Assembly: GCF_014652215.1 (NCBI RefSeq)
Contig: NZ_BMYJ01000001.1
Span: 124,001-188,000 of the forward strand
DNA: 64,000 nucleotides
Source: Neogemmobacter tilapiae
Lineage (GTDB): Bacteria > Pseudomonadota > Alphaproteobacteria > Rhodobacterales > Rhodobacteraceae
Direction of reading: 5' to 3'
In this document: one piece after another, positions 35,517 through 45,271 of the stretch
How the letters are laid out: every line of letters begins with the position of its first letter
Numbering within the stretch: the stretch's first letter is position 1
Made by a program: the position numbers and the translations under genes
The notes under the pieces: generated by a model
Databases searched by the model: none
What the model was told of the DNA's origin: nothing
Seen by the model: only the letters and a program-made list of their open reading frames with translations

Positions 35517-36303
35517 GGATTGGGATCAAGCGGAACGTCTGTCCGTCGCCGACCGGCTCGCCGCCGAGGCGCTGATCGTCGATGTGGACGGGTTCGAGGG
35601 GCCTTTAGACCTTTTGCTGTCCATGTCGCGGTCGCAAAAGGTGGACCTGCGGCGGATTTCGGTCCTGCAACTGGCCGAGCAGTATTTGATTTTCGTGAAC
35701 AAAGCCAAGGACCTGCGCATCGAACTTGCGGCGGATTATCTGGTGATGGCGGCTTGGCTCGCCTATCTGAAATCCCGCCTTCTTTTGCCGCCTGATCCCA
35801 CCGACGAAGGCCCCTCTGCTCAGGAAATGGCGGCGCATCTGGCGTTTCAGCTGGAACGGCTGGCCGCTATGCGTGAGGCTGCGGCGCGGCTCATGGCGCG
35901 GGATCAGTTGGGAAGGGATTTCTTTGCTAGGGGCCTGCCCGAAGATGTCAGCCATCTGCGGAAGGTGACCTATGAAGGGAGCCTGATCGACCTGATGCGC
36001 GCCTATGCAAGGCTGCGGACGCGGGACGAATTCCGCCCCTTTGTGATGGATCGCGACCATGTGTTCACCATGGAACAGGCCTTGGAACGGCTGCGGGGGA
36101 TGCTGGGCTATGTTGGCGAATGGTCTGATCTGCAAGGCTTTTTGCCGGAAGGCTGGGATGGCACGCCGATGCAGCGGCGTTCGGCCTTGGCCGCGCATTT
36201 CGCGGCGGTTCTGGAAATGACGAAGCAAGGGCAATTGCTGCTGCGGCAGGGCGAAACCTTTGCGCCCTTGCAGATACGGGCGCGTGAAGGGGGGCGGGGA
36301 TGA
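35509..36303 (+). CDS. scpA: Segregation and condensation protein A
   Basis: 264 residues from the ATG at 35509 (MAEDWDQAERLS). VDGFEGPLDLLLSMSRSQKVDLRRISVLQLAEQYL is the kleisin N-terminal signature, followed by YLVMAAWLAYLKSRLLLP. The C-terminal winged helix binds the SMC head. ScpA bridges the SMC dimer with ScpB for chromosome compaction and segregation. The overlap with scpB is 4 bp. Confidence 0.95.
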   Translation: MAEDWDQAERLSVADRLAAEALIVDVDGFEGPLDLLLSMSRSQKVDLRRISVLQLAEQYLIFVNKAKDLRIELAADYLVMAAWLAYLKSRLLLPPDPTDEGPSAQEMAAHLAFQLERLAAMREAAARLMARDQLGRDFFARGLPEDVSHLRKVTYEGSLIDLMRAYARLRTRDEFRPFVMDRDHVFTMEQALERLRGMLGYVGEWSDLQGFLPEGWDGTPMQRRSALAAHFAAVLEMTKQGQLLLRQGETFAPLQIRAREGGRG

Positions 36304-36935
36304 GCGAGCGGGAACAGTCGCTTTTCGATGCGCCACCGATGGGCGAACAGGAGCGTATGGTCGAGGCGATCCTGTTCGCCAGCGCCGAACCCGTGACCTT
36401 GGCGGAACTGGCATCACGGATGCCGCATGGCTGCGATGCGGCCGAGGCGGTGGCGCATGTGCAAAAGCGCTATGAAGGGCGGGGTGTGCGATTGCATCAG
36501 GTGGGGACGGCTTGGGCATTTCGGACAGCGCCGGACCTTGGCTATCTGATGCAGAAGGAAAGCCTTGAGGCGCGCAAACTGTCTCGTGCCGCGATCGAAA
36601 CTTTGGCGATTGTGGCCTATCATCAGCCGGTGACACGGGCAGAAATTGAAGAAATCCGAGGGGTTGCGGTCAGCCGTGGAACGGTGGACCAATTGCTGGA
36701 ACTGGATTGGATCCGGCTGGGCCGGCGGCGCATGACACCGGGGCGGCCAGTGACATTCGTGGTGACAGAACAGTTCCTGGATCATTTCGGTCTTGAATCG
36801 GCACGGGATCTGCCGGGGCTGAAGGATCTGCGGGCGGCAGGGCTTTTGGACAACCGACCCTTGCCAGATCCGAATGCGATCCCATCTGAAGAAGACGAAG
36901 GCGCGACCGATCAGGCCGACATGTTCGAGGAGTAG
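36300..36935 (+). CDS. scpB: Segregation and condensation protein B
   Basis: 211 residues with two winged-helix domains: MVEAILFASAEPVTLAELASRM at the N-terminus and LSRAAIETLAIVAYHQPVTRAEIEEIRGV in the middle, the latter a strong ScpB signature (followed by GVAVSRGTVDQLLE). It forms the SMC-ScpA-ScpB complex. The acidic tail (SEEDEGATDQADMFEE) is variable in the family. A small basic protein gene follows 2 bp later. Confidence 0.95.
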   Translation: MSEREQSLFDAPPMGEQERMVEAILFASAEPVTLAELASRMPHGCDAAEAVAHVQKRYEGRGVRLHQVGTAWAFRTAPDLGYLMQKESLEARKLSRAAIETLAIVAYHQPVTRAEIEEIRGVAVSRGTVDQLLELDWIRLGRRRMTPGRPVTFVVTEQFLDHFGLESARDLPGLKDLRAAGLLDNRPLPDPNAIPSEEDEGATDQADMFEE

Positions 36936-36937
36936 GG

Positions 36938-37123
36938 ATGGATATTCAGCGTTTGTTGCAACAGATGGGCAGCCGCTTGCTGCGCCGGTTTCTGACGAAA
37001 GGTGTTATGACGGGCATCAACAAGGTGGCTGGGAAAGGCAAACGCGGGTCTGGTGGCGCAGGCAGTGATGCCGCGCAACGGATGCGGCAGACCCAGAAAA
37101 TGATGCGGCGCTTTCGCCGTTAG
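36938..37123 (+). CDS. Small basic conserved protein after scpB
   Basis: 61 residues, strongly basic (13 or more Arg/Lys) with a Gly-rich centre (KGKRGSGGAGS) and a C-terminal Arg/Met-rich helix (RMRQTQKMMRRFRR). The start has a GAGGAGTAGGG ribosome site and follows the scpB stop by 2 bp, so translation is credible. The charge suggests nucleic-acid or membrane contact. Function unknown. The stop overlaps the convergent GST gene by 4 bp. Confidence 0.7.
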   Translation: MDIQRLLQQMGSRLLRRFLTKGVMTGINKVAGKGKRGSGGAGSDAAQRMRQTQKMMRRFRR

Positions 37124-37746
37124 GCGGGCGGGATGAACGGCTGCTGGATGTTCTGGAACACCGCCAGCCCCTCATAATGCGCGGAATGGGCGGCCAGCGC
37201 GGGGTAAGCCGTCAGATCGACCACTTGTGGCATCGACTCGGCGACGTGTCGCAGGGCGCAGGCCAGCGCGATGTCGGCATGGCTGATACGGTTTCCAAAC
37301 CAGAAAGGCCCCTCTACCTTGGCCCGTTCCGCCTGCAACACCGCCAGAACCTGCCCGACCTGCGTACGGCAACGCGCCTCCCACACGGGCGACCTTTGTT
37401 CGTGCAGCACCATTTCGTAAAACAGGCTAACCGCCTTTTCTGAAAGCCCGGTAGACAAGGCCACTGCTTTCAAAACCTTGTGCCGATCCGGCTCCAACCC
37501 GGGTGCCAAAGCCTTTTCGGGGGCCACCCGGCTGTCGAGGTAATCTAGGATCAGATGGCTGTCGATCAGCACGAAACCATCGTCCAGCACCAGCGTCGGC
37601 ACCCGCATCAAGGGGTTATAAAAAGCCAGCTTTTCTGCATCGGAAAAGGTGCTCCACGGGCGGTGTTCAAAGGCAATGTCATAGATTGTGAGCGCGATGC
37701 CAACGCGGCGGACAAAGGGGCTGTCATATTGGCCGATCAGGATCAT
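37120..37746 (-). CDS. Glutathione S-transferase-family protein
   Basis: 208 residues. The N-terminal thioredoxin-like domain starts MILIGQYDSPFVRRVGIAL, with the candidate catalytic Ser in SPFVRR. RVPTLVLDDGFVLIDSHLILDYLD is the cis-Pro and glutathione gamma-glutamyl binding region. The C-terminal domain is all helical with WFGNRISHADIALACAL (N-capping box). Substrate unknown. The start overlaps the end of the upstream cytochrome gene by 4 bp. Confidence 0.9.
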   Translation of the reverse strand: MILIGQYDSPFVRRVGIALTIYDIAFEHRPWSTFSDAEKLAFYNPLMRVPTLVLDDGFVLIDSHLILDYLDSRVAPEKALAPGLEPDRHKVLKAVALSTGLSEKAVSLFYEMVLHEQRSPVWEARCRTQVGQVLAVLQAERAKVEGPFWFGNRISHADIALACALRHVAESMPQVVDLTAYPALAAHSAHYEGLAVFQNIQQPFIPPA

Positions 37747-38633
37747 TCGACGGGGCTCACTTTCTTTAGATAGGCCGCCACGGCCTGACGGTCGCTTTCC
37801 GGTAGACGGGCCATGTTTTCCACGACATGAGACATATGCCCCCCGACGCTGTCAAACTCTGGCGTGAAGCCGGATGTCAGATATTCGACGATTTCATCCT
37901 CGCTCCATGTCAGTTTTGCGGGGGTGATGTTCGGAATATTCCCCTCACCCGAGGGGTTCGGCGCCCCCGCCAGCCAGGCGCTGCGCGTCTGTCCGCCCAA
38001 GGCATTGCGCGGCGTGTGGCATTCTCCGCAATGGGCCATCGCCTCGGCGATGTAGCGGCCCCTTTGTTCCGCTTCGGACAGATCGCCACCCACGGCCCAA
38101 CCCGAAGGAAGGAACAGCAGTTTCCACCCGCCCAAGGAACGGCGGATATTGTAGGGAAAGCCCACCTCATGCGGCAGGCTGGCGGTTTCCACGGCGGGCA
38201 GGGTCTGCATAAAGGCATAAAGATCCGCCACATCCTGCGGCACCATGTTCTGATAGGCCGCATACGGCAGGGCGGGGTAATAGTGCTGACCTTCGGGTGA
38301 GACGCCCTTTTGGATGGCATTGGCGAACTGCTCCAACGTCCAACCGCCGATGCCATGGGCCGGATCGGGCGAGATATTGGGCGAAAGGAACGTCCCAAAA
38401 GCGGTTTCAAAACGTTGACCGCCGGGTAGTTTCAGCTGATCCTCGCCCTTGGCTTCCGCCGCCATATGGCAAGAGGCGCAGCCGGTGGCCCAGAACACCG
38501 CCTCGCCCTTGGCCGCATCCCCGGCGATGCCCGCAAATGTATCCGACGGCAGGGTTTTGGGCGCGGTCAGAACCCACCCTGCGCCGCCCCCGACCAAACC
38601 CAGAACTAGCAATCCAGTCAGAAGCTTTTTCAT
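37743..38633 (-). CDS. Di-heme cytochrome c
   Basis: 296 residues. A signal peptide or N-terminal anchor at 3-22 (LLTGLLVLGLVGGGAGWVL) exports the protein. Two heme c sites are present: CASCH near residue 52 and CGECH near residue 202. Each is followed by a candidate Met ligand, making two cytochrome c domains. The sequence resembles the cytochrome subunits of periplasmic dehydrogenases or thiosulfate/gluconate systems, but no partner dehydrogenase is nearby. Maturation would need the Ccm system, to which ccmE belongs. Confidence 0.88.
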   Translation of the reverse strand: MKKLLTGLLVLGLVGGGAGWVLTAPKTLPSDTFAGIAGDAAKGEAVFWATGCASCHMAAEAKGEDQLKLPGGQRFETAFGTFLSPNISPDPAHGIGGWTLEQFANAIQKGVSPEGQHYYPALPYAAYQNMVPQDVADLYAFMQTLPAVETASLPHEVGFPYNIRRSLGGWKLLFLPSGWAVGGDLSEAEQRGRYIAEAMAHCGECHTPRNALGGQTRSAWLAGAPNPSGEGNIPNITPAKLTWSEDEIVEYLTSGFTPEFDSVGGHMSHVVENMARLPESDRQAVAAYLKKVSPVE

Positions 38634-38714
38634 CGCGGGGTTTCCCTGGCTATTTCCTTGATCCTGCTACGCTTTGCCTTGCCGATCAATTCCCCGTGCG
38701 ATGAAATTCCCGTG

Positions 38715-38885
38715 TCAGGGTTTTGCCCGACCATTCACCGTCAGGAATTCGGGCCAGCCGAACATATACTCATAGGCCCCAAAGGCCACGCAGACCGCGA
38801 CAATCCCCAAAACAAAGGCCACTTGCCGTGGGCTTGGCGGATTGCGCGCCCAGCGTGACATCTTGATCAGCCAGCGCGGGTTCAT
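38715..38885 (-). CDS. Small membrane protein coupled to hpt
   Basis: 56 residues read on the minus strand: [20 protein letters not shown], then a transmembrane segment ([19 protein letters not shown]) and [16 protein letters not shown]. The ATG at 38885 overlaps the hpt stop as ATGA, so translation is coupled. The N-terminus is basic (topology Nin). I believe similar small proteins follow hpt in related Rhodobacteraceae, but no function is known. Confidence 0.7.
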   Translation of the reverse strand: MNPRWLIKMSRWARNPPSPRQVAFVLGIVAVCVAFGAYEYMFGWPEFLTVNGRAKP

Positions 38886-39427
38886 TCTTCACCCGTGAAC
38901 CGAACCTTGCCAATATAAGGCAAGTTGCGGTTTCTCTGCGCAAAATCAATGCCATAACCCACGACGAATTCATCGGGAATGGCAAAACCCGTCCAAGTCG
39001 CCGCCATGTCGATCTCGCGCCGCGATGGCTTGTCCAGCAAAGCGCAAACCTCCAGCCGCGCCGGTTCGCGCGACCGCAGCAGGTTCACCACATGGTGCAG
39101 CGTAAAGCCCGTATCGACGATATCCTCCACCACCAGCACATCCCGCCCGGCAATTTCGCCGCGCAAGTCCTTGAGAATGCGCACTTCACGGCTGGAGGTC
39201 ATGCTGTTGCCATAGCTAGAGGCCTCTAGAAAATCCACCTCGACCGGCAGGTCGATTTCCCGCACCAGATCGGCGATGAAGACAAAGGAACCGCGCAGCA
39301 GGCCCACCACGACCAGCTTGTCGGTGCCCTGATAATGCGCGGTAATCTCGCGGCTTAACGCCTCGACCCGCGCCGCGATGGCCTTGGCGCTGATCAACTG
39401 GTCGATGACATAGGGGCGATGGGGCAT
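38882..39427 (-). CDS. hpt: Hypoxanthine phosphoribosyltransferase
   Basis: 181 residues. [21 protein letters not shown] is the N-terminal PRTase loop and [18 protein letters not shown] the PRPP-binding motif with two acidic residues. [26 protein letters not shown] is the base-binding hood typical of the Hpt group. It salvages hypoxanthine (and often guanine) to nucleotides. A coupled small membrane protein gene follows. The start is 66 bp from the divergent COQ10-type gene. Confidence 0.95.
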   Translation of the reverse strand: MPHRPYVIDQLISAKAIAARVEALSREITAHYQGTDKLVVVGLLRGSFVFIADLVREIDLPVEVDFLEASSYGNSMTSSREVRILKDLRGEIAGRDVLVVEDIVDTGFTLHHVVNLLRSREPARLEVCALLDKPSRREIDMAATWTGFAIPDEFVVGYGIDFAQRNRNLPYIGKVRFTGEE

Positions 39428-39493
39428 GGCACACTCTTGATTTCCGCCTTAGCCTTAGCCAAAGACAGTCCCCAAGTCACGCGTTCCGGTCCC

Positions 39494-39940
39494 ATGCCCA
39501 CCCATCACGAAACCAAGATCATGCCCTATACCGCCCAGCAGATGTACGATCTGGTGGCCGACGTGGGCAATTATCCGAAATTCCTGCCATGGACGGCGGC
39601 GGCGCGCATCCGGTCGCGCTCGGGCGGACCCGAGGGTGAGGTGATGGAGGCCGATCTGGTGATCAGCTTCAAGGTGTTCCGGGAACGCTTTGGAAGCCGG
39701 GTGACGCTGTTTCCGGGAATCAAACGGATCGACACCGAATATTTGGACGGGCCGTTTCGCCACATGAAAAGCTATTGGGCCTTTCGGGATCGGGCCGAAG
39801 GCGGCAGCGAAGTGGAATTCTTTGTCGATTTCGAATTCCGCAATGCAATCTTGCAGGGCATCATCGGCGTCGTCTTCAACGACGCGATGCAACGCATTGT
39901 GCGGGCCTTTGAACGGCGGGCGAAAGAACTTTACGGCTGA
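39494..39940 (+). CDS. Type II toxin-antitoxin RatA / COQ10-family START protein
   Basis: 148 residues from the ATG at 39494 (MPTHHETKIMPYTAQQMYDLVADVGNYPKFLPW). This N-terminus and FRHMKSYWAFRDRAEGGSEVEFFVDFEFRNAILQ are the hallmarks of the polyketide-cyclase-like COQ10 family. Alphaproteobacterial members are generally thought to bind ubiquinone and assist respiration; the E. coli relative RatA was described as a ribosome-binding toxin. The quinone role is favoured here. It is divergent from hpt. Confidence 0.88.
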   Translation: MPTHHETKIMPYTAQQMYDLVADVGNYPKFLPWTAAARIRSRSGGPEGEVMEADLVISFKVFRERFGSRVTLFPGIKRIDTEYLDGPFRHMKSYWAFRDRAEGGSEVEFFVDFEFRNAILQGIIGVVFNDAMQRIVRAFERRAKELYG

Positions 39941-39996
39941 TCCGACGGAACCAGATCACGGCGACGTTACCTTCAAAACAACGAGGGAACGGTGTG

Positions 39997-40854
39997 ATGA
40001 AATTTCTGACTTTGCTTTTGTTTCTTCTGCCCGGTTTTGCCTTGGCCGACCGGCAGGAAATTCGGCTGGGCGACAGGGCCTATGTCATCGATCTGCCCGC
40101 AAGGGCCGTTGGCGCCCCGCTGATCTTGGTCTTGCATGGCGGTGGCGGCAGCCCTGCGCAAATCGCCCGAAATTCAGGCTTCAGTTTGCCGGCGAACAAG
40201 GCGGGCTATGCGGTGATTTATCCGGAAGGCTCAGGCCGTATCAAAACTTGGAACGGTGGCTATTGTTGCGGCTTCGCCCAACGGAACAAGGTGGATGACA
40301 TCGCCTTTCTGGATCTGGCGATCAAAGACGCGGGCAAGCGCTTTAAACTCAACACAGATCGGCTGTATCTGACGGGCATGTCGAATGGCAGTCTGATGGT
40401 TGAGGCCTATGCCGCCAGTAAGCCCCGCCGGGTCAAGGCCGTGGCGGGTGTGTCCGGCACTTTGGACATCGCGAGCTTTCCAGTGCGGGGGCAGGTTGCA
40501 CTTCTGCATATCCACGGCACAGCGGATACGCAGGTGCCTTATGCTGGCGGTTTGCCGACTGATGGCTTCACCGATACGCATTTTTCGGCCGTGACCGAGG
40601 TGGTGGATGCCTTTGTCCAGCGCTGGGGAACCGGCCTCATGCGGACAAGCCGAACACTTGACCGCTTTGATGATGGGACGAAGGTGACAATTGAGAATTG
40701 GACCCAAAAGGGCAGGGTGGTCGTGCGGCTGATCACGGTTGAGAATGGTGGTCATGTCTGGCCCGGGGGGCGGCGTGCGGGGCGGCAGGGCGGTCAGACG
40801 CAAGAGATCAGCGCGAATGACGAGATTCTGCGGTTCTTCGCTCAGTTTCCCTGA
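39997..40854 (+). CDS. Secreted polyhydroxybutyrate depolymerase/feruloyl esterase-like
   Basis: 285 residues from the ATG at 39997 (a GTG lies directly before it). A signal peptide (KFLTLLLFLLPGFALA, cleavage near residue 18) is followed by an alpha/beta-hydrolase domain: LILVLHGGGGSP oxyanion loop, YLTGMSNGSLMVEAYA with the catalytic Ser, LLHIHGTADTQVPY acidic residue, and VENGGHVWPGG with the catalytic His. This pattern belongs to the LpqC/PHB-depolymerase-like esterases. The CCGF cysteines may form a disulphide. The stop is adjacent to the convergent TetR gene. Confidence 0.85.
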   Translation: MKFLTLLLFLLPGFALADRQEIRLGDRAYVIDLPARAVGAPLILVLHGGGGSPAQIARNSGFSLPANKAGYAVIYPEGSGRIKTWNGGYCCGFAQRNKVDDIAFLDLAIKDAGKRFKLNTDRLYLTGMSNGSLMVEAYAASKPRRVKAVAGVSGTLDIASFPVRGQVALLHIHGTADTQVPYAGGLPTDGFTDTHFSAVTEVVDAFVQRWGTGLMRTSRTLDRFDDGTKVTIENWTQKGRVVVRLITVENGGHVWPGGRRAGRQGGQTQEISANDEILRFFAQFP

Positions 40855-41469
40855 TCAGCGGTCCGGCGCGATCAGCCCCAGACCCCGCAAATAGATGCCG
40901 ATACCGGTTTCCAGCAGGTCTTCGGGTGGAAAGGGGCTGCGCGCGCCGGGGGCACCACGGGCATAAAGTTCCACCACGCCATGTGACAGGGCCCAGATAT
41001 GGGCCGAAAACATGCTGGCGGGGGGGCGCTTGTCGGGGGGCAGGTGCAGCGACAGGTTCGCCGCTGCCTTTTCCAGCACGCCTTGTGCGCGTGCGGCCAC
41101 GGGGGCGAGCGCAGGATGGGCTTGCAAAGACAGCCCGCCTTCGAACATCGCTTTGTAGTGGCCGGGGTATTTCCGCGCAAAGGCGAGGTAGGCCCGCCCC
41201 GTCGCCTCAAATGCCGCCAGGGCGGTGGGTTTGCCCTCGGCATAGGCATATTCCATCAGGGCGGCAAAGATTTCATAGCCTTGGCGGGCGACCTCGGCCA
41301 AAAGATCATCCCGCCCGGCGAAATGGCGATAGACCGCCGCAGGCGTCACATCCGCCGCCTTGGCCGCTTCGGACAGGGTAAAGCCCTGCGGTCCCTGATC
41401 GGCAATCAGACCAAGGGCGGCATCCACCAAGGCCTGCCGCAGGTTGCCGTGATGATATCCGCGCTTCAC
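40855..41469 (-). CDS. TetR-family transcriptional regulator
   Basis: 204 residues. The N-terminal helix-turn-helix is [36 protein letters not shown], and the C-terminal ligand domain ends in the WHG-type [17 protein letters not shown]. The ligand is unknown. The start overlaps the ppk2 stop by 4 bp, so the regulator is probably co-transcribed with ppk2 from upstream. Confidence 0.92.
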   Translation of the reverse strand: MKRGYHHGNLRQALVDAALGLIADQGPQGFTLSEAAKAADVTPAAVYRHFAGRDDLLAEVARQGYEIFAALMEYAYAEGKPTALAAFEATGRAYLAFARKYPGHYKAMFEGGLSLQAHPALAPVAARAQGVLEKAAANLSLHLPPDKRPPASMFSAHIWALSHGVVELYARGAPGARSPFPPEDLLETGIGIYLRGLGLIAPDR

Positions 41470-42338
41470 TTGGTCTTCCGGATCTTTGGCCCGCCACAGA
41501 TTTTATCGTCCGGCTTGCCGATCACCTTGTCGTCTCGCCCGACAAAATCGACCGAACGCAGCACGGTTTGAATCGCCGCAAGCCGCGCGCGTTTCTTGTC
41601 GTCGGACAAGATCACCGTCCAAGGCGCGAATTTGTAATGGGAATCCTTCATCGTGGCGTCGATGGCGGTGCAGTATTCATCCCATTTCGCCAGCCCGTCG
41701 ATGTCGATCTGGGACAGTTTCCACTGTTTCAGCGGGTCTTTCTCGCGATCCAGAAAGCGTTTCAACTGTTCGGCGCGGCCCACCTCCAGCCACAGCTTGA
41801 CCAGAATGATCCCCTCATCCACCAGCATCTGTTCAAAGCCGGGAAGCTGGGCCATGAACTTATCGCGCTGTTCGGGCGTGCAAAAGCCAAAGACGGGTTC
41901 CACAATGGCGCGGTTGTACCAACTGCGGTCGAACATGGCGAGTTCACCCTTGGCGGGCAGCCAATCGACATAGCGCTGGAAATACCATTGCGCGGCCTCA
42001 CGGTCAGAGGGTTTCGACAGCGCCACCACATTCGCCACACGCGGGTTCATGTTTTCGCGCATGGCCGCAATCGTGCCGCCCTTGCCCGCCGCATCGCGGC
42101 CTTCAAACACCACGATCAGGCGCTTGCCAGTGGCCTTGATGTCGGCTTGCAGACGGGCGAGCTGAATTTGCAACCCCTCCATCTGCGCCTCATAGTCTTT
42201 GCGCTTCATCTCTTCGCGGTAGGGGTAGTCCTTGTTCAGGATGTCGTCGCTGTCCGCCATTTCAATGGCTTGGCGCACGGCTTTCGGTGCGCCTTCGCGG
42301 AAATAGCGGGTGATCGCGCCGTCAAAGGGCAGGTCCAT
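41466..42338 (-). CDS. ppk2: Polyphosphate kinase 2
   Basis: 290 residues from the ATG at 42338 ([13 protein letters not shown]). The P-loop (Walker A) is [13 protein letters not shown] and Walker B is [11 protein letters not shown]; the lid region has [24 protein letters not shown]. These define the PPK2 family, which uses polyphosphate to phosphorylate nucleoside di- or monophosphates. The single-domain length indicates class I (NDP to NTP). It overlaps the TetR gene downstream. Confidence 0.95.
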   Translation of the reverse strand: MDLPFDGAITRYFREGAPKAVRQAIEMADSDDILNKDYPYREEMKRKDYEAQMEGLQIQLARLQADIKATGKRLIVVFEGRDAAGKGGTIAAMRENMNPRVANVVALSKPSDREAAQWYFQRYVDWLPAKGELAMFDRSWYNRAIVEPVFGFCTPEQRDKFMAQLPGFEQMLVDEGIILVKLWLEVGRAEQLKRFLDREKDPLKQWKLSQIDIDGLAKWDEYCTAIDATMKDSHYKFAPWTVILSDDKKRARLAAIQTVLRSVDFVGRDDKVIGKPDDKICGGPKIRKTK

Positions 42339-42390
42339 GACATCCTCCAAAGCCTTTGTGCCAGTATGGCGATTGTTCGCGCGGGCGCAA

Positions 42391-43335
42391 TCACTTGACC
42401 AAGCGGTCGATGGCGGCAATCACTTCGGCCTGCCGGGTGTGATGCGCCATATGGCCCGCGCCTTCCAGCAGGGTCAGGCGCGATTGCGGCAGCAGGCGGT
42501 GCAGGGGTTCGGAATGAACGCTGGCAAAGGTGACCTGGTCGGCGGTGCCATGCAGAATTTCGACGGGCAGGGTCAGGCGGGGATAATCGGGCAACATTTC
42601 AAAGATATGCGATTTCAGACGACCGACTTGCCGCGCGTTCACGCGGATCGAATTGCGGCGCAGGATGAGGGGCAGGCCGATGTAATCGGCATAGCCTTGG
42701 GGGGCGGATTCCGGGGCGGCGACGCTTTCAACCGCTTGGCGGGCATAGCCATAGGGCGGAAAGGCGGCGATCAGGGGGACGGCGGTCACGCCGCCCAGCC
42801 CGGTTTGGGCGACCTCGTAAAAGGCACCCAAGGCGCGGCCTTCCCAAGGCATCATCGCGCCGGATACCAGAACCAGACCCGCAGCGCTGTCCTGCAAGGC
42901 CCAAGCAAGGGCGACAGATGCCCCATAGCTTTGCGCCATAAGCAGCGGATTTTGCAGGCCCAATTGCCGTGCCGCCTTGATCAGATGCGCCGCTTGACCC
43001 TGCGGCGAAAGGGCCGCCTCGCCGATGTCTTCTGACCAGCCCAGACCGGGGCGATCAAAGACGGTCACGCGATAGCGGTCGGCCAGTTTCCCCACCATAT
43101 CAAAGGTATAGTCGCGGGTGTTCGCACTGGCACCATGGATCAGCACGAGGTCTGGCCCCGTGCCTTCCTGATGCGCATGAACCGTGAAACCATCGACCCT
43201 GATCAAGCTGCCTGTCGGCGGAAAGGCGGCCTCGGCCGCCTGTTCCATGGCGCTGGCGCGTCTGTCCACCCAAAAGCCACCGCCAAGGGCGGCAGCGGCA
43301 AGGCCGAAACTAAGCACCGATCTGCGTGATGTCAT
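42391..43335 (-). CDS. Exported alpha/beta hydrolase
   Basis: 314 residues from the ATG at 43335. The N-terminus [20 protein letters not shown] is twin-arginine-like and ends near ASA, so the protein is exported. The fold has [14 protein letters not shown] (oxyanion), [13 protein letters not shown], nucleophile elbow AQSYGASVA (Ala replacing the usual first Gly), [10 protein letters not shown] and EGAGHMAHH with the catalytic His. Substrate unknown. The gene's first 26 bp overlap the end of metA, so translation is coupled to it. Confidence 0.85.
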   Translation of the reverse strand: MTSRRSVLSFGLAAAALGGGFWVDRRASAMEQAAEAAFPPTGSLIRVDGFTVHAHQEGTGPDLVLIHGASANTRDYTFDMVGKLADRYRVTVFDRPGLGWSEDIGEAALSPQGQAAHLIKAARQLGLQNPLLMAQSYGASVALAWALQDSAAGLVLVSGAMMPWEGRALGAFYEVAQTGLGGVTAVPLIAAFPPYGYARQAVESVAAPESAPQGYADYIGLPLILRRNSIRVNARQVGRLKSHIFEMLPDYPRLTLPVEILHGTADQVTFASVHSEPLHRLLPQSRLTLLEGAGHMAHHTRQAEVIAAIDRLVK

Positions 43336-44224
43336 AGGGCGTCGACTGGTAAATCTCGTTGATCCAGTTGCCATATAGAAGATGCGCGTGACTTCTCCAC
43401 CGGTTCAGGGGCGGCATCGCGGGATTGTCATCGGGATAATAGTTCTGCGGCACGTTGATCGGCGTGCCATTGGCGATGTCCCGATCATATTCCTGCTTCA
43501 GCGTGTCGCTGTCATATTCCAGATGGTTGATCAAATACAAAGCCCGATGGTCCGGGTCGTTGACCAGACAGGGGCCGGACTGGTCGGATGTGACCAAGGT
43601 GGTCAGCCCCGCCTTGTCGATGTCTTCTTGCCGCATTTCCGTCCAGCGGCTGACCGGCATCACGAAATCATCCGAAAAACCCCGCAAAAGCGGGCTGGTC
43701 GGGGCCAGATTGCGGTGGCGGAAACAGCCAAAGGCCTTGTGGTCCAGCAGATGCTTGCGCACGCCGTGGAAATGCCAGGCCAAGGCCATACCGCCCCAGC
43801 AGATGCCAAAGGTCGATTGCACATTGGTCTGCGTCCAGTCCATCACCTGACGCAACTCGTCCCAATAGGTGACGTCCTCAAACGGCAAGTGTTCAATGGG
43901 CGCGCCGGTGATGATCAGACCATCGAATTTCTCGTCGCGCACCTCTTGGAAGGGGCGATAAAATTCGGCCATATGTTCGGCAGCGGTGTTTTTCGTCTGA
44001 TGTTCCGACATGCGGATCAGATGCAGGTCGATCTGAAGGGGCGTTGCACCGATCAGCCGGGCAAACTGATTTTCCGTCTGAATCTTTTTGGGCATCAGAT
44101 TCAGCAAAGCAATCTTCAAAGGCCGAATGTCCTGCCGTGCCGCCCTTTCCGGCGACATGACCATCACGCCCTCGTTCCGCAGAACGTCAAAGGCGGGAAG
44201 GTTTTCGGGCAGGGTGATGGGCAT
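43310..44224 (-). CDS. metA: Homoserine O-acetyltransferase (MetA family)
   Basis: 304 residues from the ATG at 44224 ([15 protein letters not shown]). It belongs to the glutamine-amidotransferase-like HTS/HTA family: [17 protein letters not shown], catalytic Cys142 in [12 protein letters not shown], and a catalytic His in [12 protein letters not shown]. Position 111 is Glu ([10 protein letters not shown]). In characterised MetA proteins Glu here favours acetyl-CoA and Gly favours succinyl-CoA, so the product is probably O-acetylhomoserine. No SAM-II riboswitch was found in the short space upstream. It lies 31 bp after a P-loop gene on the same strand. Confidence 0.92.
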   Translation of the reverse strand: MPITLPENLPAFDVLRNEGVMVMSPERAARQDIRPLKIALLNLMPKKIQTENQFARLIGATPLQIDLHLIRMSEHQTKNTAAEHMAEFYRPFQEVRDEKFDGLIITGAPIEHLPFEDVTYWDELRQVMDWTQTNVQSTFGICWGGMALAWHFHGVRKHLLDHKAFGCFRHRNLAPTSPLLRGFSDDFVMPVSRWTEMRQEDIDKAGLTTLVTSDQSGPCLVNDPDHRALYLINHLEYDSDTLKQEYDRDIANGTPINVPQNYYPDDNPAMPPLNRWRSHAHLLYGNWINEIYQSTPYDITQIGA

Positions 44225-44255
44225 TGTCAGACCTTTTCTGGTTGGAAGATCGTAT

Positions 44256-45128
44256 CTAAACGCGCGCTGCGCGCTGATCAAGCGCCGCGGCAATCATCGC
44301 GTTAAAGGCCGCAATGTCGCGCACCTGTGCCACCTGTTCGGCGGTGACGGTCAGGCCCCAATTGTCGGCCATCGCCTGATACAGAGGCTGACGGTGGGCC
44401 AAAGCCTTGGCATAGGTCCAGCGCATGAAATCATCGGGGTCCACCTGCGTTTCGGCCACGCCCTTTTCGGCCAGATAGGCTTGCCACTGGGCCAGCAGAA
44501 AATCAGGGCGGTAATACATGGGTTTCGGGGCGCGCACGAAACGGCGGATCAATTCATCGGTATGGGCGTCGGAACCTTTGATCCAGACCATCAGCAGATT
44601 GTCGGACAGGGCCTTCAAAACCGGATCATCGGGGTTCGCCGGATCGACCACCTCGCAGATCGACCCGCCGGAATCGCAAACGAAATTCTGATAGCCATAC
44701 AGATCCTGCGAACGCGCGACGAAAGGCACGGTGTCCAAAAGTGAGGCGACTTCAGCCTGATGGTGCTGATCCTGACGGCGCTGATATTCGGCAAAGGGCA
44801 AACCACCCTTGGCCGGATCGCCGGGCTTGCCCAGATAGGTGGACAGGGGCGCGAGATTGTCGAAAGTGATGTTCGACGCGATATAGACGCTGTCCGTCAT
44901 CAGCAATTCCCGCAGCAGCGGAACCTTCATCGCCTCGCGCTTGAAATTGTCGGCGATCAGCTCGCCCATGTAACGCGTGCCAATGCGGTAATCGACCGAG
45001 TAATGAAACCAGCCGCCCGCACCGCGCAGCAGGTTTGACAGATGGGTCTTGCCAAGCCCCGACATGCCAAACAGCAGCACGCGCTTTTGCTGGGCCTCTG
45101 CCCATTCCCGACCCGATTGATAGATCAT
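44256..45128 (-). CDS. P-loop NTPase of unknown role
   Basis: About 290 residues from the ATG at 45128 (MIYQSGREW); an ATG at 45140 is possible. The P-loop is [20 protein letters not shown] kinase-like [15 protein letters not shown] follows, with [14 protein letters not shown] as a possible Walker B. The C-terminus holds [19 protein letters not shown] and a long helical segment. The fold resembles small-molecule kinases, but no specific family was recognised and no function is proposed. It is divergent from the two small unknown genes at 45272-45955. Confidence 0.75.
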   Translation of the reverse strand: MIYQSGREWAEAQQKRVLLFGMSGLGKTHLSNLLRGAGGWFHYSVDYRIGTRYMGELIADNFKREAMKVPLLRELLMTDSVYIASNITFDNLAPLSTYLGKPGDPAKGGLPFAEYQRRQDQHHQAEVASLLDTVPFVARSQDLYGYQNFVCDSGGSICEVVDPANPDDPVLKALSDNLLMVWIKGSDAHTDELIRRFVRAPKPMYYRPDFLLAQWQAYLAEKGVAETQVDPDDFMRWTYAKALAHRQPLYQAMADNWGLTVTAEQVAQVRDIAAFNAMIAAALDQRAARV

Positions 45129-45271
45129 CCGCCGCCCCATTCCTGCCTGGCCCCGTGATAGTCCATAGTCTGCACGGTGGAAAGGCTTGGCCCCATCGCA
45201 TTTTTCTTGCTTTCCCATGGGGTAGGGCGCAACCTTTGCTTGTTTTAAGCACCTTTTCATTGGAGAGAGCC

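Noticed and set aside
44225-44255. Possible SAM-II riboswitch before metA
   Set aside because: Only about 30 nt separate the upstream gene from metA, and none of the SAM-II pseudoknot sequence is present.
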